This document shows, one piece after another, positions 27,401-42,400 of a stretch of 64,000 bases of DNA. The position numbers and the translations under genes are program-made. The notes under the pieces are model-generated. The model searched no databases, was not told the origin of the DNA, and saw only the letters and a program-made list of their open reading frames with translations. The stretch's first letter is position 1. Every line of letters starts with the position of its first letter. Origin of the DNA: Patiria miniata (lineage: Eukaryota; Echinodermata; Asteroidea; Valvatida; Asterinidae). The DNA is taken from NCBI RefSeq assembly GCF_015706575.1, contig NW_024037059.1, positions 30,638,129-30,702,128 on the forward strand, read 5' to 3'.

Positions 27401-30400
27401 AATCTACAAATTAAGGCGGGCTGTACCACGACCTGTGATTCCAATCCTTGTCAGAATGACGGCAGTTGTATTGACCAGTGGGACTCCTATACCTGCAAAT
27501 GTGCCCATCCAGCACACACAGGCCGTAACTGCCAAACAGGTATGGTCAATTGTTATTAAATAAAGGCTGTAGTGTGCTTTATTTGGTCATCGCTCTGAAA
27601 GATTTGTCATTTATATGTATTTTAGACTTTTGATTCAGGTTTATATACTCTATACACCTTAGTCTCTTAATTTAAAATTCTTCAACTTCTGGGTTTCAAA
27701 TTGCATATTATGCTCATAATTAAAATAAACTTAGATGAAAAAGTTAAAAGCCCTAAAGGATGAAGTGTTTTTAAACTAATGAAATAAATGTAGAATAAGT
27801 ATTAAAAGTAAGTAAAGTCTTTTCCGGCAGGCGTTTTACATTTACGCAACAAATTTGTTGACTAGCTGCGCAATAAACTTTTGATTGATTCCACCAAATT
27901 TGGTGTAGCTGCACAATGCTTTAAATAATCTATACATCTGGGACGAGGATTATAACAGCATTGACGACAGCTGTTTGTGTATAAATTTCTTCGGTTACGA
28001 AACAGTCGTATCACCTCCTCCGCCATTTTTGAAATAGTTTTGTCTGACTTTCGTTGGAATCGTGCGGCAACTCTATAAATTGTGTCACGAGTAAAATAGC
28101 AATTCATTTACTTCAAACACACAGCTATGGGTGTCTTGTATCAACCTTGATAAGTTGTGCAATGCTAGGCTCCACGATGATCACAATTTGCTGGTAAAAT
28201 AGGTAATTTTCAGTCGCTACGCCACAACTTACGCCACCTAAAATGATTGCACAAGTCACGCCATAACTTGTTGCGCAAGTCGCGGACTTTCATGCTATGA
28301 ATTGTTGATGAAATGTGTCATAATTAACTGAAATGTTGTGCAGCGTGAAAAGTTGCACAACTTACGCAAATATATTGCAGCTCAAGTGGAGTTACGCCAT
28401 TGTATTAAAGTTTTGTGAAATCGGTTGTAGCTTTACTAGCTTTGCTCAGCCTTGTCATAATATTAATCTGAAAGCCTTATATGTATTGATCATATTTTTT
28501 TCGTACTTCAGACAACACCAAAGATGTGGTCTCCTTCACCAACAAAGATGTCTTCTTGGAATTTGAGCCCAACAACACAGATATTTTAACCTCGGATTTC
28601 CAACTTGGCTTCCGTACTCTTCAGTCTCAGGCGCTGATTTTGTATGCAAGGGACACGAGGAATAACTTTATTCAGATGGAGCTGGTAGACGACTCAGCTT
28701 TTGTGTTCACATTCAACTCTGGCAGGGATGTACATGAAGTGGTTGTCAACACAAGTGAAAGTAAGAATTCTGATCACAAATACCCTGTACTGTCCGCGAA
28801 TTATAATTTCCCAAACAACATCGCATGGATGGTTGTTGAGCGCCCTCTACGATACATTTATTACACGTATGCAGATAGATAACGCCATGAATTACGGTTT
28901 ACTGTTGAGCTCTTCGATGGCTCAGCTCTATAATGGCATGGTTTTAACTTATCGGAGGGGGTGAGTTAGAATTTAAACCACATTTTTTTGAGTCCAATAC
29001 TTTTTCTTTTCTAATTTGTGGCTCTCAAAAATATTTTTTTTCATGGGACACCATGTGTGAACAATAGATAGTGTTTTGCCATCATTCATCAGAACGACCG
29101 TGGGAAGACCCACCGCATGTTCACATGATTTGCCCACGTATGCCGCAAAGTATGATATGCATAACTAATTTCTTCTAAATGTGCACAAAACCTAGCAACT
29201 TTGTGTGAGTGTCGGGCGCCATCGGCAATGTGTTCAAGAGTGCCACCTAGTGGTTCGTCTCAAATCTTTGTGTCCGAATCACACGGCTACGGCTACAAAT
29301 TACATCTACACCAATGGAAGCCACTGGCTAGAGGCTGCAGCCATTTGCCATAGACTCATGTGCTATTTCCTGCAGCAGCTATGTGATGTGGACACTGCCT
29401 CTCTTCCTAATTAGAGCCCTTGGTAAATCAAATGATCTTGTCTTATCTTTTAGGTGTATGCCCTGCACCTTCAGCAGAAAAGCAACTTTTGTGTCTTGAA
29501 ATCTGCCAAGATGATTCAGATTGCAGCTTGGGCCGAAAATGTTGCCCGACTGGTTGTGGCACTGAATGTACTGTACCAAATGAAGGTAAACCCGTAGCCT
29601 AACAAGCATCTTTTCAAAATAGTCATTTCAGTAATTTCGTGCTCAAATGGCAATCACATTTTTAAAGATTTTGTATTCTTTTTAAGGCCCAAAATTTGAA
29701 AACTTAAAATATCCATAACTTTATCAGATTTTGTCGGAGCCCATTTTCTGTACATCATTTGAAAGCTTATATTCAGTGTCTTTTCCAGGACACCAGGCAT
29801 CCGGGACTAGTTGTCACTCGGCCGATTGCAGCGACGCAATTATAGCAACCAAGTGCATGTACGTCGTGTCAACGCTTTGGCGCACCCAATCACAGCTTCT
29901 AATGAACCACTAATGGACATTTCCAAAAATGCGTCTTTAGACGCATCTTTGAAAATGACCTTTTATTGTTTTCTTGAAAATTGTTTTTAAAAAGTGCCAT
30001 TACTATCTTTAAACCAAGTATGCTTTTCAACAATCATTTTGTCAGTTACTTTTAGGATAGCTGCAAATAATGTACTCTCAAAGCACTTTTCAACAAATTC
30101 CATTTATTTTTTCCTACCTAAGAATTTGTCCTTTTTCCTTTTCCTTTTCCTTTTTTGAGTTGCTTTGCAACTCTTGCTTAAACAGAAATGCCTGAATTAT
30201 TGTTGGGATGCAAAACATGTGAAATTTGTAAGATAATTATTCAGCAAGAAGTATTCCCACACAAAAGTGGAACACTTTTCTATTGCTAGAAAAATAATAA
30301 ATAACAAATTTAAAAAGACATTTTCAGGAATAAATAGCAAAAATAGGTTTATACCCTTATTTTTCCAAAGGAATTTACTTTGAATTGTTTCGTTCTCTAG

Positions 30401-33400
30401 GTATTATTTTAAATGATGGGCAGTGGGTGGAGGTTTCTATACAACGGAAGGCTGACATGACGATTGTGGACGTCAACCAGCACAAGGCGGAGATATCAGT
30501 ACCAGTGAACTTACTGACTGAATTCCATGCCCAACCATTCCAGGATAGAGGTAGGAACTGTAGGAATATGTTACAAATTACATGAGGCGTTCTGGAAAAA
30601 TTAGACAGAACTGGGCAAAAGTCAAAATGAGGGTTGGTGTGTATCAGGAAAGAGAACAAAATTCTCCTCACAATACTGTTTGTTGCATTTCAATCGGATA
30701 TTCTATTGACAAGTTGTGGTTGTGTTTGATGTTCGCATTTATTGACACGTCTAAAAGTAAAATACTGAGAAAAAAGGCCAACTCCCTAGGCGTTTTTGCT
30801 ACGATGTAGCCTCAATCCTGCAAAATCCTCCAATTGGCCTCATGGTAAAATAGCATAGGCCTATAGCCTCAATCCTGCAAATTCCTCTATTATTTCTTGA
30901 ATATGGTCCGTGGAGGGGTGACCACTGCCTGAATCCTGCATGGATTATGTATGGGGGGGGGGGGCGGGGGGGGGGGGGAATCCTGGTGACGCCCATGGCA
31001 ACACCTTCCCCCAGAAACAGACATGCCAAAACATAACCTGGCCACATGCACAAGAAACATATAAATCAGGAGAAAAACTTACATACCGAACCAAAGTAAA
31101 ACGCAGAAAAATCTCACTGCTATGATTTTCACCCAGAGTGTCCCAGTCACAAATGTCCCCACTGAAATTCCTTGCACCCTGATTTTACATGGCTGGCTAA
31201 GAAATTCATTCTTTTGGAATGAGGCTACTGAGCAAATAACATGCTGGGCCAGAAGAGTCTTAATACAACAATAAAAGACTTTTGAGACTTACCCTCTGCC
31301 CTAGCAAATTACAGAATAAATAGCTTCAAAGAATGTTGATTCTAGCATATAGATGACTAATCAACTTCAGTGAGCCAAGTTAGACTGTTCCATTTACTGA
31401 ATAAATGATCGTATGTTCCACAATTTAGAATCAGGTCAAATGTATGGAGCACAGAAAAATACGCTGTTAAACTAAAGTTATGTATGGAACACAAAATGTC
31501 CCAAAACAAACAACAATATTGTTGTTAATTAAAGCCACTTTTTGATACAATATGATCAAAATTGTGAAGCGTTCTGGCAAAATGAGACGGAACTGGGCAC
31601 ATGGCAGTAGTGGAGAAAAATGCCAAAAAAAACCCAAATTGGGATGATATTTTTTGATTTTCAGATTTATTAAGATTTGTAATCTTTGATATGTCTACTA
31701 CACGTGTTTTACAGAAATAGTATAAAAATCGTGAAATAAAAGTGTTTTTCATGGAAACAATTTGAATATCTCATTTTCGCAACCACAAAACTTGAAACTT
31801 TAAAGGCCTTTTGCTCAGTATTTTTTACTTTTTTGATGCGTTGATAAATGCGAACTTTAAACAGGTATAACTTGTCAAAGAAATAATCAATTGAAGTGTA
31901 ACAAACAGTATTGTAAGGAGAATTAATTTTTTTCTCTTTCTAAATTTCTAAATTTCGACCTCTGCCCAGTTCTGTTTCATTTTGCCAGAACCCCTCACAA
32001 TTTTTACGTGTGAATAAAAGATAATTTATAGTTAAAAGGTCTTTTGCATGCGTGTGTACGACCCACGTGCAAGGATGGTACTGCCATAAAGCCAGTTTGT
32101 AGTTAATGTTTATTCTAAGCGAATTTAACGTCAGGAAACAATCGCTGCAAAATTGGAGTTGAAATGTGTTAACTTTTGTGAAGTCACAGCGCAAAATCTT
32201 CATGTTACAAATTCATGTTCGCATTAGAAGTGGCTTGTAATTGTCACAGAATAAGTAAACTTCACTTCTTTTTATTTTGTTCGTTCAAGAAATTGTACAG
32301 CCAAGTCAGGATGCAGTGGGCATGAAATCGAGCAAGTTGATGGTTCATGCTATGATCGGCGGTGCACCTGACTCTGTGATGTCATCACCAGGGCTAATGG
32401 GATGTATCAGAGGGCTGATTGTTAACGGTCAACCATGGAAACTTCAAGACATTGTTCGCATCATGAAAAGTAAGTAAAAAAGGTTTAAAAAAAACATGAC
32501 TACAAAATAACGATGTACTATACCAACTACACTTACACAAAATGTTTGAAATTCGCTGTCCATCCTATTTTTTTGCCCAGCTTTGGCACGAAAAATATAT
32601 CTGTTTGAATTTCTTTTTTTCTATCCATACAAAAGGTATTCACATTTGAATGAAACTTTTTGAGATATCTATCCCCCCCCAAAAAAGGTTAATAATTTTA
32701 TGAAATAATTATTTCACAACTTTCCAATTATTTGCGAACTGACAAAAATTCAATTCTCGTAGGACACACTAGTGCCTGCTCCCCTTTTCGAATCGATTAT
32801 GTAAGTAAGAAGTAAAGTCTGTCACAAGCCAATGTGCCCCATCAGGCCGCGTTTATCTCCGGTTTCAGTTGCATGAAACGACTGAGAATATTTCTACTCC
32901 CCCCCCGGATGGGATGCTAGTCCATCGCAGGTTACTCCCAAGCTTATGTTAAGTTTGTTTGCTAGACATTTATTCAACGTTGTTTCTTAAATATACCAAA
33001 ATATATTTTATAAGCACAAGTATATTATAATGTCGGTACCCATTTATACTCCTGGGTGGAGAGAGGCAAGTGGGGATGAAGTGGCTTTCCAAGGACACAA
33101 CATATGGCCAGCAGCTGAATTCAAACCCCGGACCCTCTGATCGTGAGTCACGAACCCTAACCACTAGGCCACACTCCCCCACAAGAAAAAGTCTACTCTT
33201 AGGCCCAATCTGCTTCTGAGGAAAAGCAACCCAAAATAAAAAATTTTGAGAGGGTTGCAAATTTTTTTTTTTTATTTATTTTTTCTTTGTTAAAATCTTT
33301 TTGAACAGCATTATTGTCACCTTTTGTAATATTTGTGAACATATCAAAATCCCTGAGATTAAAGGACATGACACTTTTTTTTTTATCTGTAGGGTTGTTT

Positions 33401-36400
33401 TCCTCGAAAGCTCCTTCATTGCAGTGCGAGAACCACTGTTCTGCAGAACCATGCAAAAATGGCGGTGTGTGCATAGAGAGCTGGACGAGCTTCAAATGCA
33501 ACTGCAGTGGAACCACATACACAGGCAAAACATGTGAAGCTGGTGAGTGGTGCAACATCGACAGTATGTCACAATGACGTTCTCAAATAAACTTTTAACT
33601 TTGTTGATGTATTCCAGACATTCTTCCTAACGTTTTGGACAAATTTATGGTAAAGATTACAAAAAGCCTTTCAAGATACGGGAGACATAAATAAGATGGC
33701 AACATTTGGTTAGGTATTACAGGTAAAAGAGTTTACCCAAAGCAAACAGTGCTCTCCACAATAACTCAAAAAGGCTAATATAGTATATAATTTTCTCATT
33801 AAGTTGTTGATGTAACTTGAAGGGAGTAATAAACTAAATCGAAGTCTCGGGCGCGCAATGAATTGTGGAATAGAAATTGGATATTAAGCAAACCCACATG
33901 TGTGCGCGCCGTGACGTGTTGTGCATAGCGATCTGGTACATGGTACCCTGTGGAGACGTGAATAATAGGGAGCAAAAGATTGTATACGTCTCCACAGGGC
34001 AGTTTCTGTAGGTGAATACTTCTCCACAAGGTTATCACGAAATAGATTTATGGATTTTACTCAAAAACTGGGAATTTCCAAGGTGTGTTGATCATCGCAA
34101 ATTGAAGTAATATGTAAGGGATATTAAGTCCGAATTTCAGCCCAGGAAATTAATTCTGGTTAAAATAGGAGTATTTTGAAACTACACTTTCAAACTCTAA
34201 CATTTTAGTACACGAGAACAAAGAAATGACTCCACAAGGATACAAATTCGAGTATGTGTGTACCGCAAGGGCAAACCGATGTAAAAGCAGCACTTGTTTT
34301 TAATAGGCCATAACTCAATAAATATTTACCGGATTGGAAAGATTTTTGTGTTGTTCAAAAGCTAAATAACTATACTCTCCAAATATGTATCGATATTTGT
34401 GATTACTTTTTTAAAAGCTGTAAAACACATTCCAGTACACACGTACCGGTACATGATCATGTATGCTGGTCGAAATTCGGACATTTATAGCAAACTTTTA
34501 ACCTTTCTACTGGCATCATTATATTTGTATAGGATTTGGGAATATAGTTCAATAGTATATTTCATTTCCCTATCATGTATATCAAATTGCCAATTTACAT
34601 CATAAACTGTGAACAAATCAAAACTTAGTGGGGGAAAACCATTCTCATTTACGTGTGTTGTTATCATGCAGATAGGTTGCTTATCCAAAAATATGGTCAT
34701 CAAGGCGAGTTGGCGGATGTGCGAGCAAATATCAAAATGGCCTATAGACAATACAACTGTTTTTTTGTATTTTTTTTTTTGGGGGGGGTAATACACTGAC
34801 TAACCCTAACCGAACCCAACCCATCAAAGCCCAACAACAGGTTTTGTTTAAATCTGTTGGGATAGGTATAGTACCCCTAAACTGATGGTCTTTTACCTTG
34901 GGTTGGCACACCTCCAGAAACTTAAGTCCAAGTGTTTGTGTACAATTTCCCATGTGGGTGTTGGAATTTGCCAGGATGGGTACGGTTCCTAGTAAATTTT
35001 GCTCGGGATTTAGGGCTACTTTAATAGCCCTAACATTTATGGATTTTTATTTTTATTATTACAGGACACGGAGCTCAGTTTCAGGAGGAATCCCTACTTT
35101 CAGTTCCTCTGGCAAAGCTTGCACCGTCATCCAACTCAGAGGAAGATATCCTAGAGTTTGGATTCAGCACTGATCAGCCCTCGGGAGTCTTACTTTATGT
35201 CAGGAATGGTAATAGCAGTCAGGGGGAGGAGAGGATCATGATTGCCCTGGATGGAGGCAACCTGGAGGCACACGTTGATCTTGGGGCAGGATTAAGTAAG
35301 TTACTCTTTAGTTTTGAGTGTTGTGGTCGAAACCTTTTCCAAATCTCAAATAAATGCTCACTTTGTCAGCGTTTTCACGAAGGGACCAATTAGGCCAAAA
35401 TCATAATATTTTTGAAATTCTTTTTCCGGCCAACATGAATGAAGTGGATAGCAATGAACATTCTGACGAAGTTATTTTGTCAAGATCAGTTAAAATCATC
35501 GAGATAATAAAAATCATTCCAGGGAAAATTTCAACCAAATCGGTTTTTTTTTCAGTTTTCACAGAGAGACAAATTGAGGGCGCGATAGGCAAAACAATGC
35601 GCGTATAGGATTTTGAGTTGTCACGAATGACCGGGCGATGGGTATGGCCAAAAAAACGCCCGTGAGGGATTTTGAGTTTTCACGAACAGACAAATCTATA
35701 TGGAGATTAATTACTATGCAATTAATTAATCTATTATTCAGTAATTGGTACTTTTTTGAAGTTTAAAATCTCGGCTTACTCTCTGTATCAAAAAATAGTC
35801 AACATGTGCTTTAAAAATAGGCAAAAACTTTATTTCAAAAAGTGACCAACTTAAAACCCGATTTTCTCAACACCACTGTTCAACACCCCGTGGCCAAATT
35901 CGTCCCTTCGTGAAAACGCTGATGAAATAATTTTTTTTTTCAGTTCAGAGCCAAAAGTTTGACAAATTTATTGCTTACTACTGTGTTGTTCATTTGCTGT
36001 TTACATTCTTTCTTTCAGCTGTTTTACGTGTACAAGGTCCATTTAATGATACTTATCGTCATTCTGTTGTCTTCAAACGATTTGGAAGTAGAGTTCTGTT
36101 GGATGTAAGTACTTTTTTACATCAACTTTATAAAAAGACGTGGTTACCAAATTAAAAAATAATGTCTTCTTGAAATAAGAATTGGCCACACGACAGATTT
36201 TCAAATGTCTGATATGATCCAAAAATTGACAAAAGAATCGCGAAAAGGTCCCAATCTTTTCTCTTTTGTTTTTTTTATCTTATCGTCAGTGTTTTCCTGA
36301 AGTGACAAATAATTTTTGAGTTTTGCTGGCCATTTTATTACACTTGACACAATTTTACCAAGTTTCAAAGCAAACTATAGGTCTCGTTCAAATACAGACC

Positions 36401-39400
36401 ATCCACGTGCATCGGCATTTTGGGCGTCAACTAACTTAACGCGCATCAGCTGCGTCGTGTTTCAAACACATTTCAAGCAACAACCGCGCGCGTATGGAAT
36501 GTTTTCAACACTGCGCAATGTGTGCTAGATTGCGTAAAATACGCAGTTGCACTTCTCCCACAGAAATGGCCGTCATTAAAAGAGCCCTGTTGTTTACTTT
36601 CTCAATTATCGTAAGCAAACATTTGACAAAAAGCCTGAACGCCATGTTTTTTTCATGTTCATGAAGTGACAAAAAGTCACCTCGCTAGCAGGGATAGAGG
36701 GATCATGCATTGCTGTACATATGTCAGGATGGGAGCGAACACTCACCCGCGATGTTGAGAACAAACACGTGCGTGCGCCACTGTCACATGACGCGTAAAA
36801 GTAACAATTTCTCATAACGTTTTCATGTTCTCACAAAGTGACAAAGACTGTGTACATAGTAATGGGAAAAATAAGAAAGGCCTTCGCATATTGCTGTTTT
36901 CTCGAAGTGCAGAAGAGTTTAATTAATGTATTACTGTTTAATTAAAAGAGACTTTTAAAAAACAACTTTGAATTAGCAACGAACAAAGCATACGTTACTT
37001 GACAATGCAGAAATGTCCAAAATTTGTATTTACAAACTGGTCGAACATGTTTTGAAAAAAAGGATTAACTTCAAATGCGATCATCACAGGATGAATTGTT
37101 TGCATGATATAGAGGTTTTTGTAACATTGTGACATGTGGCCTATTCTTAACAGCCACCAATTAAACATTGGTTTTTGGATCCAGTAGTGTTTTATAATGG
37201 ATTAAAGTTGTGCTTGGCTGGATTTAAACATTCTGTTTAAAACCAGTTGGAGTCTGGATGCTGATAATTACCTGTGCCTGTGTAGTGTGAATATAGGACT
37301 ATTAAATACTGACTCACTGGTAGTATTGCGCATGCCTACGCGAAAATTGTAAACCTTCAACCAATAAAACGGTAAAAGCCACTGGATTTCCTTGGAGTCC
37401 AACTTTCATGTGACGCTGGAAAAGTGTTTAAGACCAGCCAGCCAGTTTTTATGAACCATTTAAGACCCAGCACATGACTGGCTCTCGACCAACAGGAATG
37501 GGTTAACTGTCTTAGATACAGTGAATAAAAGTTTCATCTCAAAAATGCATATCTTAGGCCAAAAAAAAAAGTCTCCGGTTTCTGGTATGGGCGCACGTCG
37601 CCGTAGCCATGCGCGTCGGCAAAATGAAAAAGTTTTTCTTTTCAATGAAAGATGATGTCTCAAAACCGCCAAACTCACTGGTTTGACTGGAATTCTGCTG
37701 CTGCGCAATTTCAACGTGTTTTTAGATGGGATATGATCGAGAATAAGCTTTATGTGACCTCTCTGGACTCCCATATATTTGCACTAAGTTTAGTCGGGCA
37801 CCATTTGCAATCATCAGCCGACATTTGAAGCAAAAAAGTCCGGTAAAAAAAAAAAAAAAGCCGCGTCGCCGCACCACTTTTTGGACAAGCTCCATACCAG
37901 AAACCGGAGCCTTTTTTTTTTGGCCTTAGTACATACATGTACTTTTTTTCAGTGATCGTCATTTGTTTTAATTCACTTTTCCCCGGAAATAGGTGGACAA
38001 TGCTGGATCTGACTACGAGACCTTGGATTCTGCTGAAGAGACAGAGTTCAATGATAGAGAACTGATGGTGATTGGTGGAGTAGAGCTGAATATGACTGAC
38101 TATGGACTGGAGGGGATGCAGGGATATAATGGCTGTCTCACAGGTGTGTACGCGTCTTGTTTCAGGGTTTCCGGCCATTCTGGAAATCAGGGAAACCTTT
38201 CAATGAATTTGTAATTTTCCATTCGGGAAAACTCAGGGAATTTGACCCAGAAGGGAAAGGTAAATTTTGCCAGTTTGGCATATGTGTGTCTTGTGCCTAG
38301 CTAGGTGTGTCCATTGACTGACTGGCTGTGGTGGCTTTTTAGTGTTTATGCAGTGTGAATATAACACACCTCTCTGGACAATAACAATCGGCTGTGCTAC
38401 GTACACCACCTCTTGACTTTTAATAAAAAATATTTCTCATGGAATTTTGGATATTTCTCGGGAAATTATCAGGGCAAACTCAGGGAATTTTGCTTTCATA
38501 AAGTACTGGGAACCCTGATGTTTGGCTATTTCGAGCGGAAATATGCCTTGCTTCCATTAAAGCTACAACTACAATGTATACCTATCTGTAAAACTGCTTG
38601 GAAAAAATGTTGCAACCTGATGCCACTTTTTTCTTCACATATCATCTCAATGAAGGTCGGTTATTGCAAAAATGATGATAAGACATGAATCTGGGACTGT
38701 GAAACTTTTCTAATTTTGTTAGGAAATTATTACAAAATTTTCTTGACTCTCCATATACTTTGTACATAACCGCTGAAGTGGCGTCAGGTTGCAACATTCT
38801 TTCCCATTTTAATAATACGTTTAGGCCTGCTCGTATACGCATCAAAGAGGGCGCTGTACAATCTAGCTAGCTTAATATCCGGCTAAATATCCACGTTCTA
38901 AAAACAACAAACACAAAGGACAATCTGTGGATAATAGAGAATCAATAAATAACTGAATTAATCAAAATGGCCACAAAAAACTTACCAATCGATACTTCTG
39001 AGATGATATTCCAATGTCTTGTATTCTCCACACAAAATAATTCCCTATGGTGAGTGAGATACTTCAATAATGTGTACTCCACGTAACAAATACCAAGGTC
39101 AGCGGTCTTCATTTGAGTGGACAATGAAATGTGGTTCCACAAATGAGCTGCTTGCCAAACTTCCTTGTGGTTGGTGTTAAAAATCCTCTATCCCGTACGA
39201 TCACATCGATAGCATATAACAGTTCTATAATCCAGTATATTTTCGAAGCTGTAACACTAATGTGCATGTTTGACTCAATTATTTGAGAGGTAATGAAGAG
39301 GGCGTGTATGCACATAGTGTCTTGCTCTATGCTATATGCACCACACCCACCAATAGTGACTGCATGTGTGTGACTCTCCATGTATTTCTAGGACAAATGT

Positions 39401-42400
39401 ACTGTGCACAGTGATGAATGGAACAAAAGTTGTGCACCCATGCAGAGGGTTTAACAATAAGATCCAGTAAAGCTACAATCGCATAATTAAGGGTAGGAGT
39501 AAGGCTTTTACACAGCTGGCCAATACTGAACAATTGATTAAATTCATCTCATGGCTCAAAGCATTAAAAATGTAAATACTGGACATAGTTTTGGGAGGGA
39601 TATAGTTTAAGTCGGAGACACAACTCAAAAGGTGGAGATTCTTTGATTCAAATAAAAAAAATCTCCACTTTTTCATCTTTTTTCCTTTAATGCAATCCTT
39701 GAAAGAGCACTTTTGTGTCCCATTTCAATGTTCGTTTTTGCTGTTTTGAAGGACATTTTGGTGTTTTTTTTTTTTAAGCTCATGCAAATTTCCATATTCA
39801 TGAGCAAAAGTGTGGTGTGATTTCAGGCAGAAACCTCAATGTTACAGCTATTTCAACACCACAAGTTGCCAGAATTTTGAGTATATTTTGCTGTTGTAAA
39901 TTTTCTTTTCTTTAGTGGTGCGTTCTTCTATCTGTACATGGCAGTATAAAGCCAATGAGCAAACTTTTCTGATAAGCTTTTTCAATGAGCCAATTTTTGG
40001 GTTCACAATTTTAACCAAAAATCCTCAACTGAACACTGCCTTCCTGAAATGACATCACAGCAACAGCACCCTAAGTTGTTTCGAAACGCAAGTAAATTTT
40101 TGAATGTTTAAAGAAGTGCACTTTTCAATGAAATTACCCAAAAAGGGATGTCTAATAGTTTTCAAACATGTAAGAGGAGGAAGTTGCACAGAATGTGTTA
40201 CTAAGAAAAATTCATTGCACAGACCTTTTAACTAATTTTATACTGAATATATTCAGAACGCCGTAGCATCTTCACATGAGCATCAGGCAACACATTCAAA
40301 GGTTTCTCCCAGTAGTCTTCCCGACTTCTCTTTTGAACCAATGGGGGTGTTACTTGTACACAGAATCCAGATATCCAGATGTATTAACATTTTTAGGATA
40401 TTTCACTTATTAGATATCCGATTTTTGTTTTACTTTTATGGAATGGATGTGTCATGAACATAACGATCACATTTTATTATTAAAATACATTCAGTACAAC
40501 TTAACTTGCAACAAGTTTTTTATCTTTGTTAGATTGGCCAATTTTGTCAATTATATCAGCGATATTTCTGTATATCAACCCATTTACAAAAAAAAATCCT
40601 TGGTGCTGACAAATCAAATGAGTTTCTTTGAACAATGTAAAATCAAAAGACAATAAGTTTTGCATCTGAACCCATTGTTTCCATTGCTGTCATTTCAGGT
40701 TTGTTGTACAACGGCCTGCAGCCGTTTGCGACGCTGTTCACTAGTAATCCAGACACGGATGATAGCCGCACTGTACATCGTCAACAGTGTGCAATGTTTG
40801 AGTCCAAGGAAGACAACACTACCATGACCACCGCACTACCACCCAAAGAACTCACAGTGGTAAACTGGAATATTTGTTTTATTGGCTGTGTTATTATCTA
40901 GAGTCAGGGGGTACAATTTCAACTGGTGATGTATAATGTGTGAACTGTATGCAGTTGCAGCATAGAGGCCGCTAGCAATCATATCAAATCTTGGGAATAT
41001 TGGCAATGCTATCCAGGAAATTCAGAGCATACCTCATGCACATACATTAGCTCATACAGTGCATGAGCTACAGGGTGGTGCAAAAAGAGAGAAACCCACT
41101 TTTGACAGCAAATTTCACCTACTTGTTGAGCATATTTCAAAAATCAAATTTAATGTTATTAAAATAGTGATCTTTAAACATAAGTGACGAAAAAGTGATT
41201 GCAAATGCATATTTTGTCTCTGAGATATGGTAGTTTAAATTTCACGTGCCAAACCTGTTTGTCCACGGAGGGCTTTGTTCCACCCGCTTGACTGAGCTCA
41301 GGAGCTTGATTTGAAGGAAAAAAACACTACACCAGACTTACACGTGGACAGCAGTGATTTTGGTGACTTGTATTCAAATTAGCATAATAACACTATTTTT
41401 GCGATTTTTTTGAAAGATTTTTTCTCCACGTATGGTTGACGAGCTATACTTCACCACATTATAAAAAAATAAGTTAAGTAAGCAGGTTAAAATTCCTGTC
41501 AAAAGTGGGTTTCCGTCTTTTGGCACCACCCTGTATGTTGAGAACTTCCTGGGCAGCATTGCCGAAGTTCCCATGATTGATTGGATTTGATTCATCTACT
41601 TGATAGCAACCTCTACTCCCAATTTACGGCACTTGTCATCATGAGCGGGCTGCGTGAGGGAATTCAAAAAAAATTTCAGTCTTGGATCAAGACTATAGAC
41701 TGAAATGGGTGTGTCTGATTATTGTGACCCCACAGATACCCACGATGGGCCCTTGGGATCCTGAACCAGTTGAAGGTGTCAAAGTGGAGCTACCTCCAGA
41801 CCTTATGCCTAAATCTGAGATCAACTGGGTGCTCATTGCCGCAGGTAAATATTGTTGGTAGTATGAGCTTGGTATTAACTTTGTATTAGGACCGGTAGCA
41901 ACACCCTTTGTTTTCGTTAAGAGGGTTTTTTTCCATTTGCTTTTTCAGTCATTTTGCCCATAGCATTTGTACACGTCGTTTTTGTTCCCGGCACTTTGGG
42001 CACTAAAATCAATCCGATTGCCTAAAATCAATCGGATTGCCCGATTGCCTAAAATCAATCGGATTGCCCGATTGCCTAAAATCAATCGGATTGCCCGATT
42101 GCCTATTTTTATATCAGTCTATAATAATACAATAACAAATTGCCAAACAGCCATATGTTTGTCCACAAACATACATCTAGTTCTCTTTTTTTTTCCTTCT
42201 TCAAATTTATATTTATTTAATATTTGAGATCTTTTGCTATATAGTCCCAGAGTGTATTTACAAATGTATATATTTATTACTGCTGCAGGCTCATGTAACA
42301 GGGTAACCACTAAAATGTTCCAAAGCTTGCGCATTCTATCTTTACCGTGCATCATTCCATCTTTATTGAAAAATGAAGTGCGTCTGTGTCCCATATGCCT

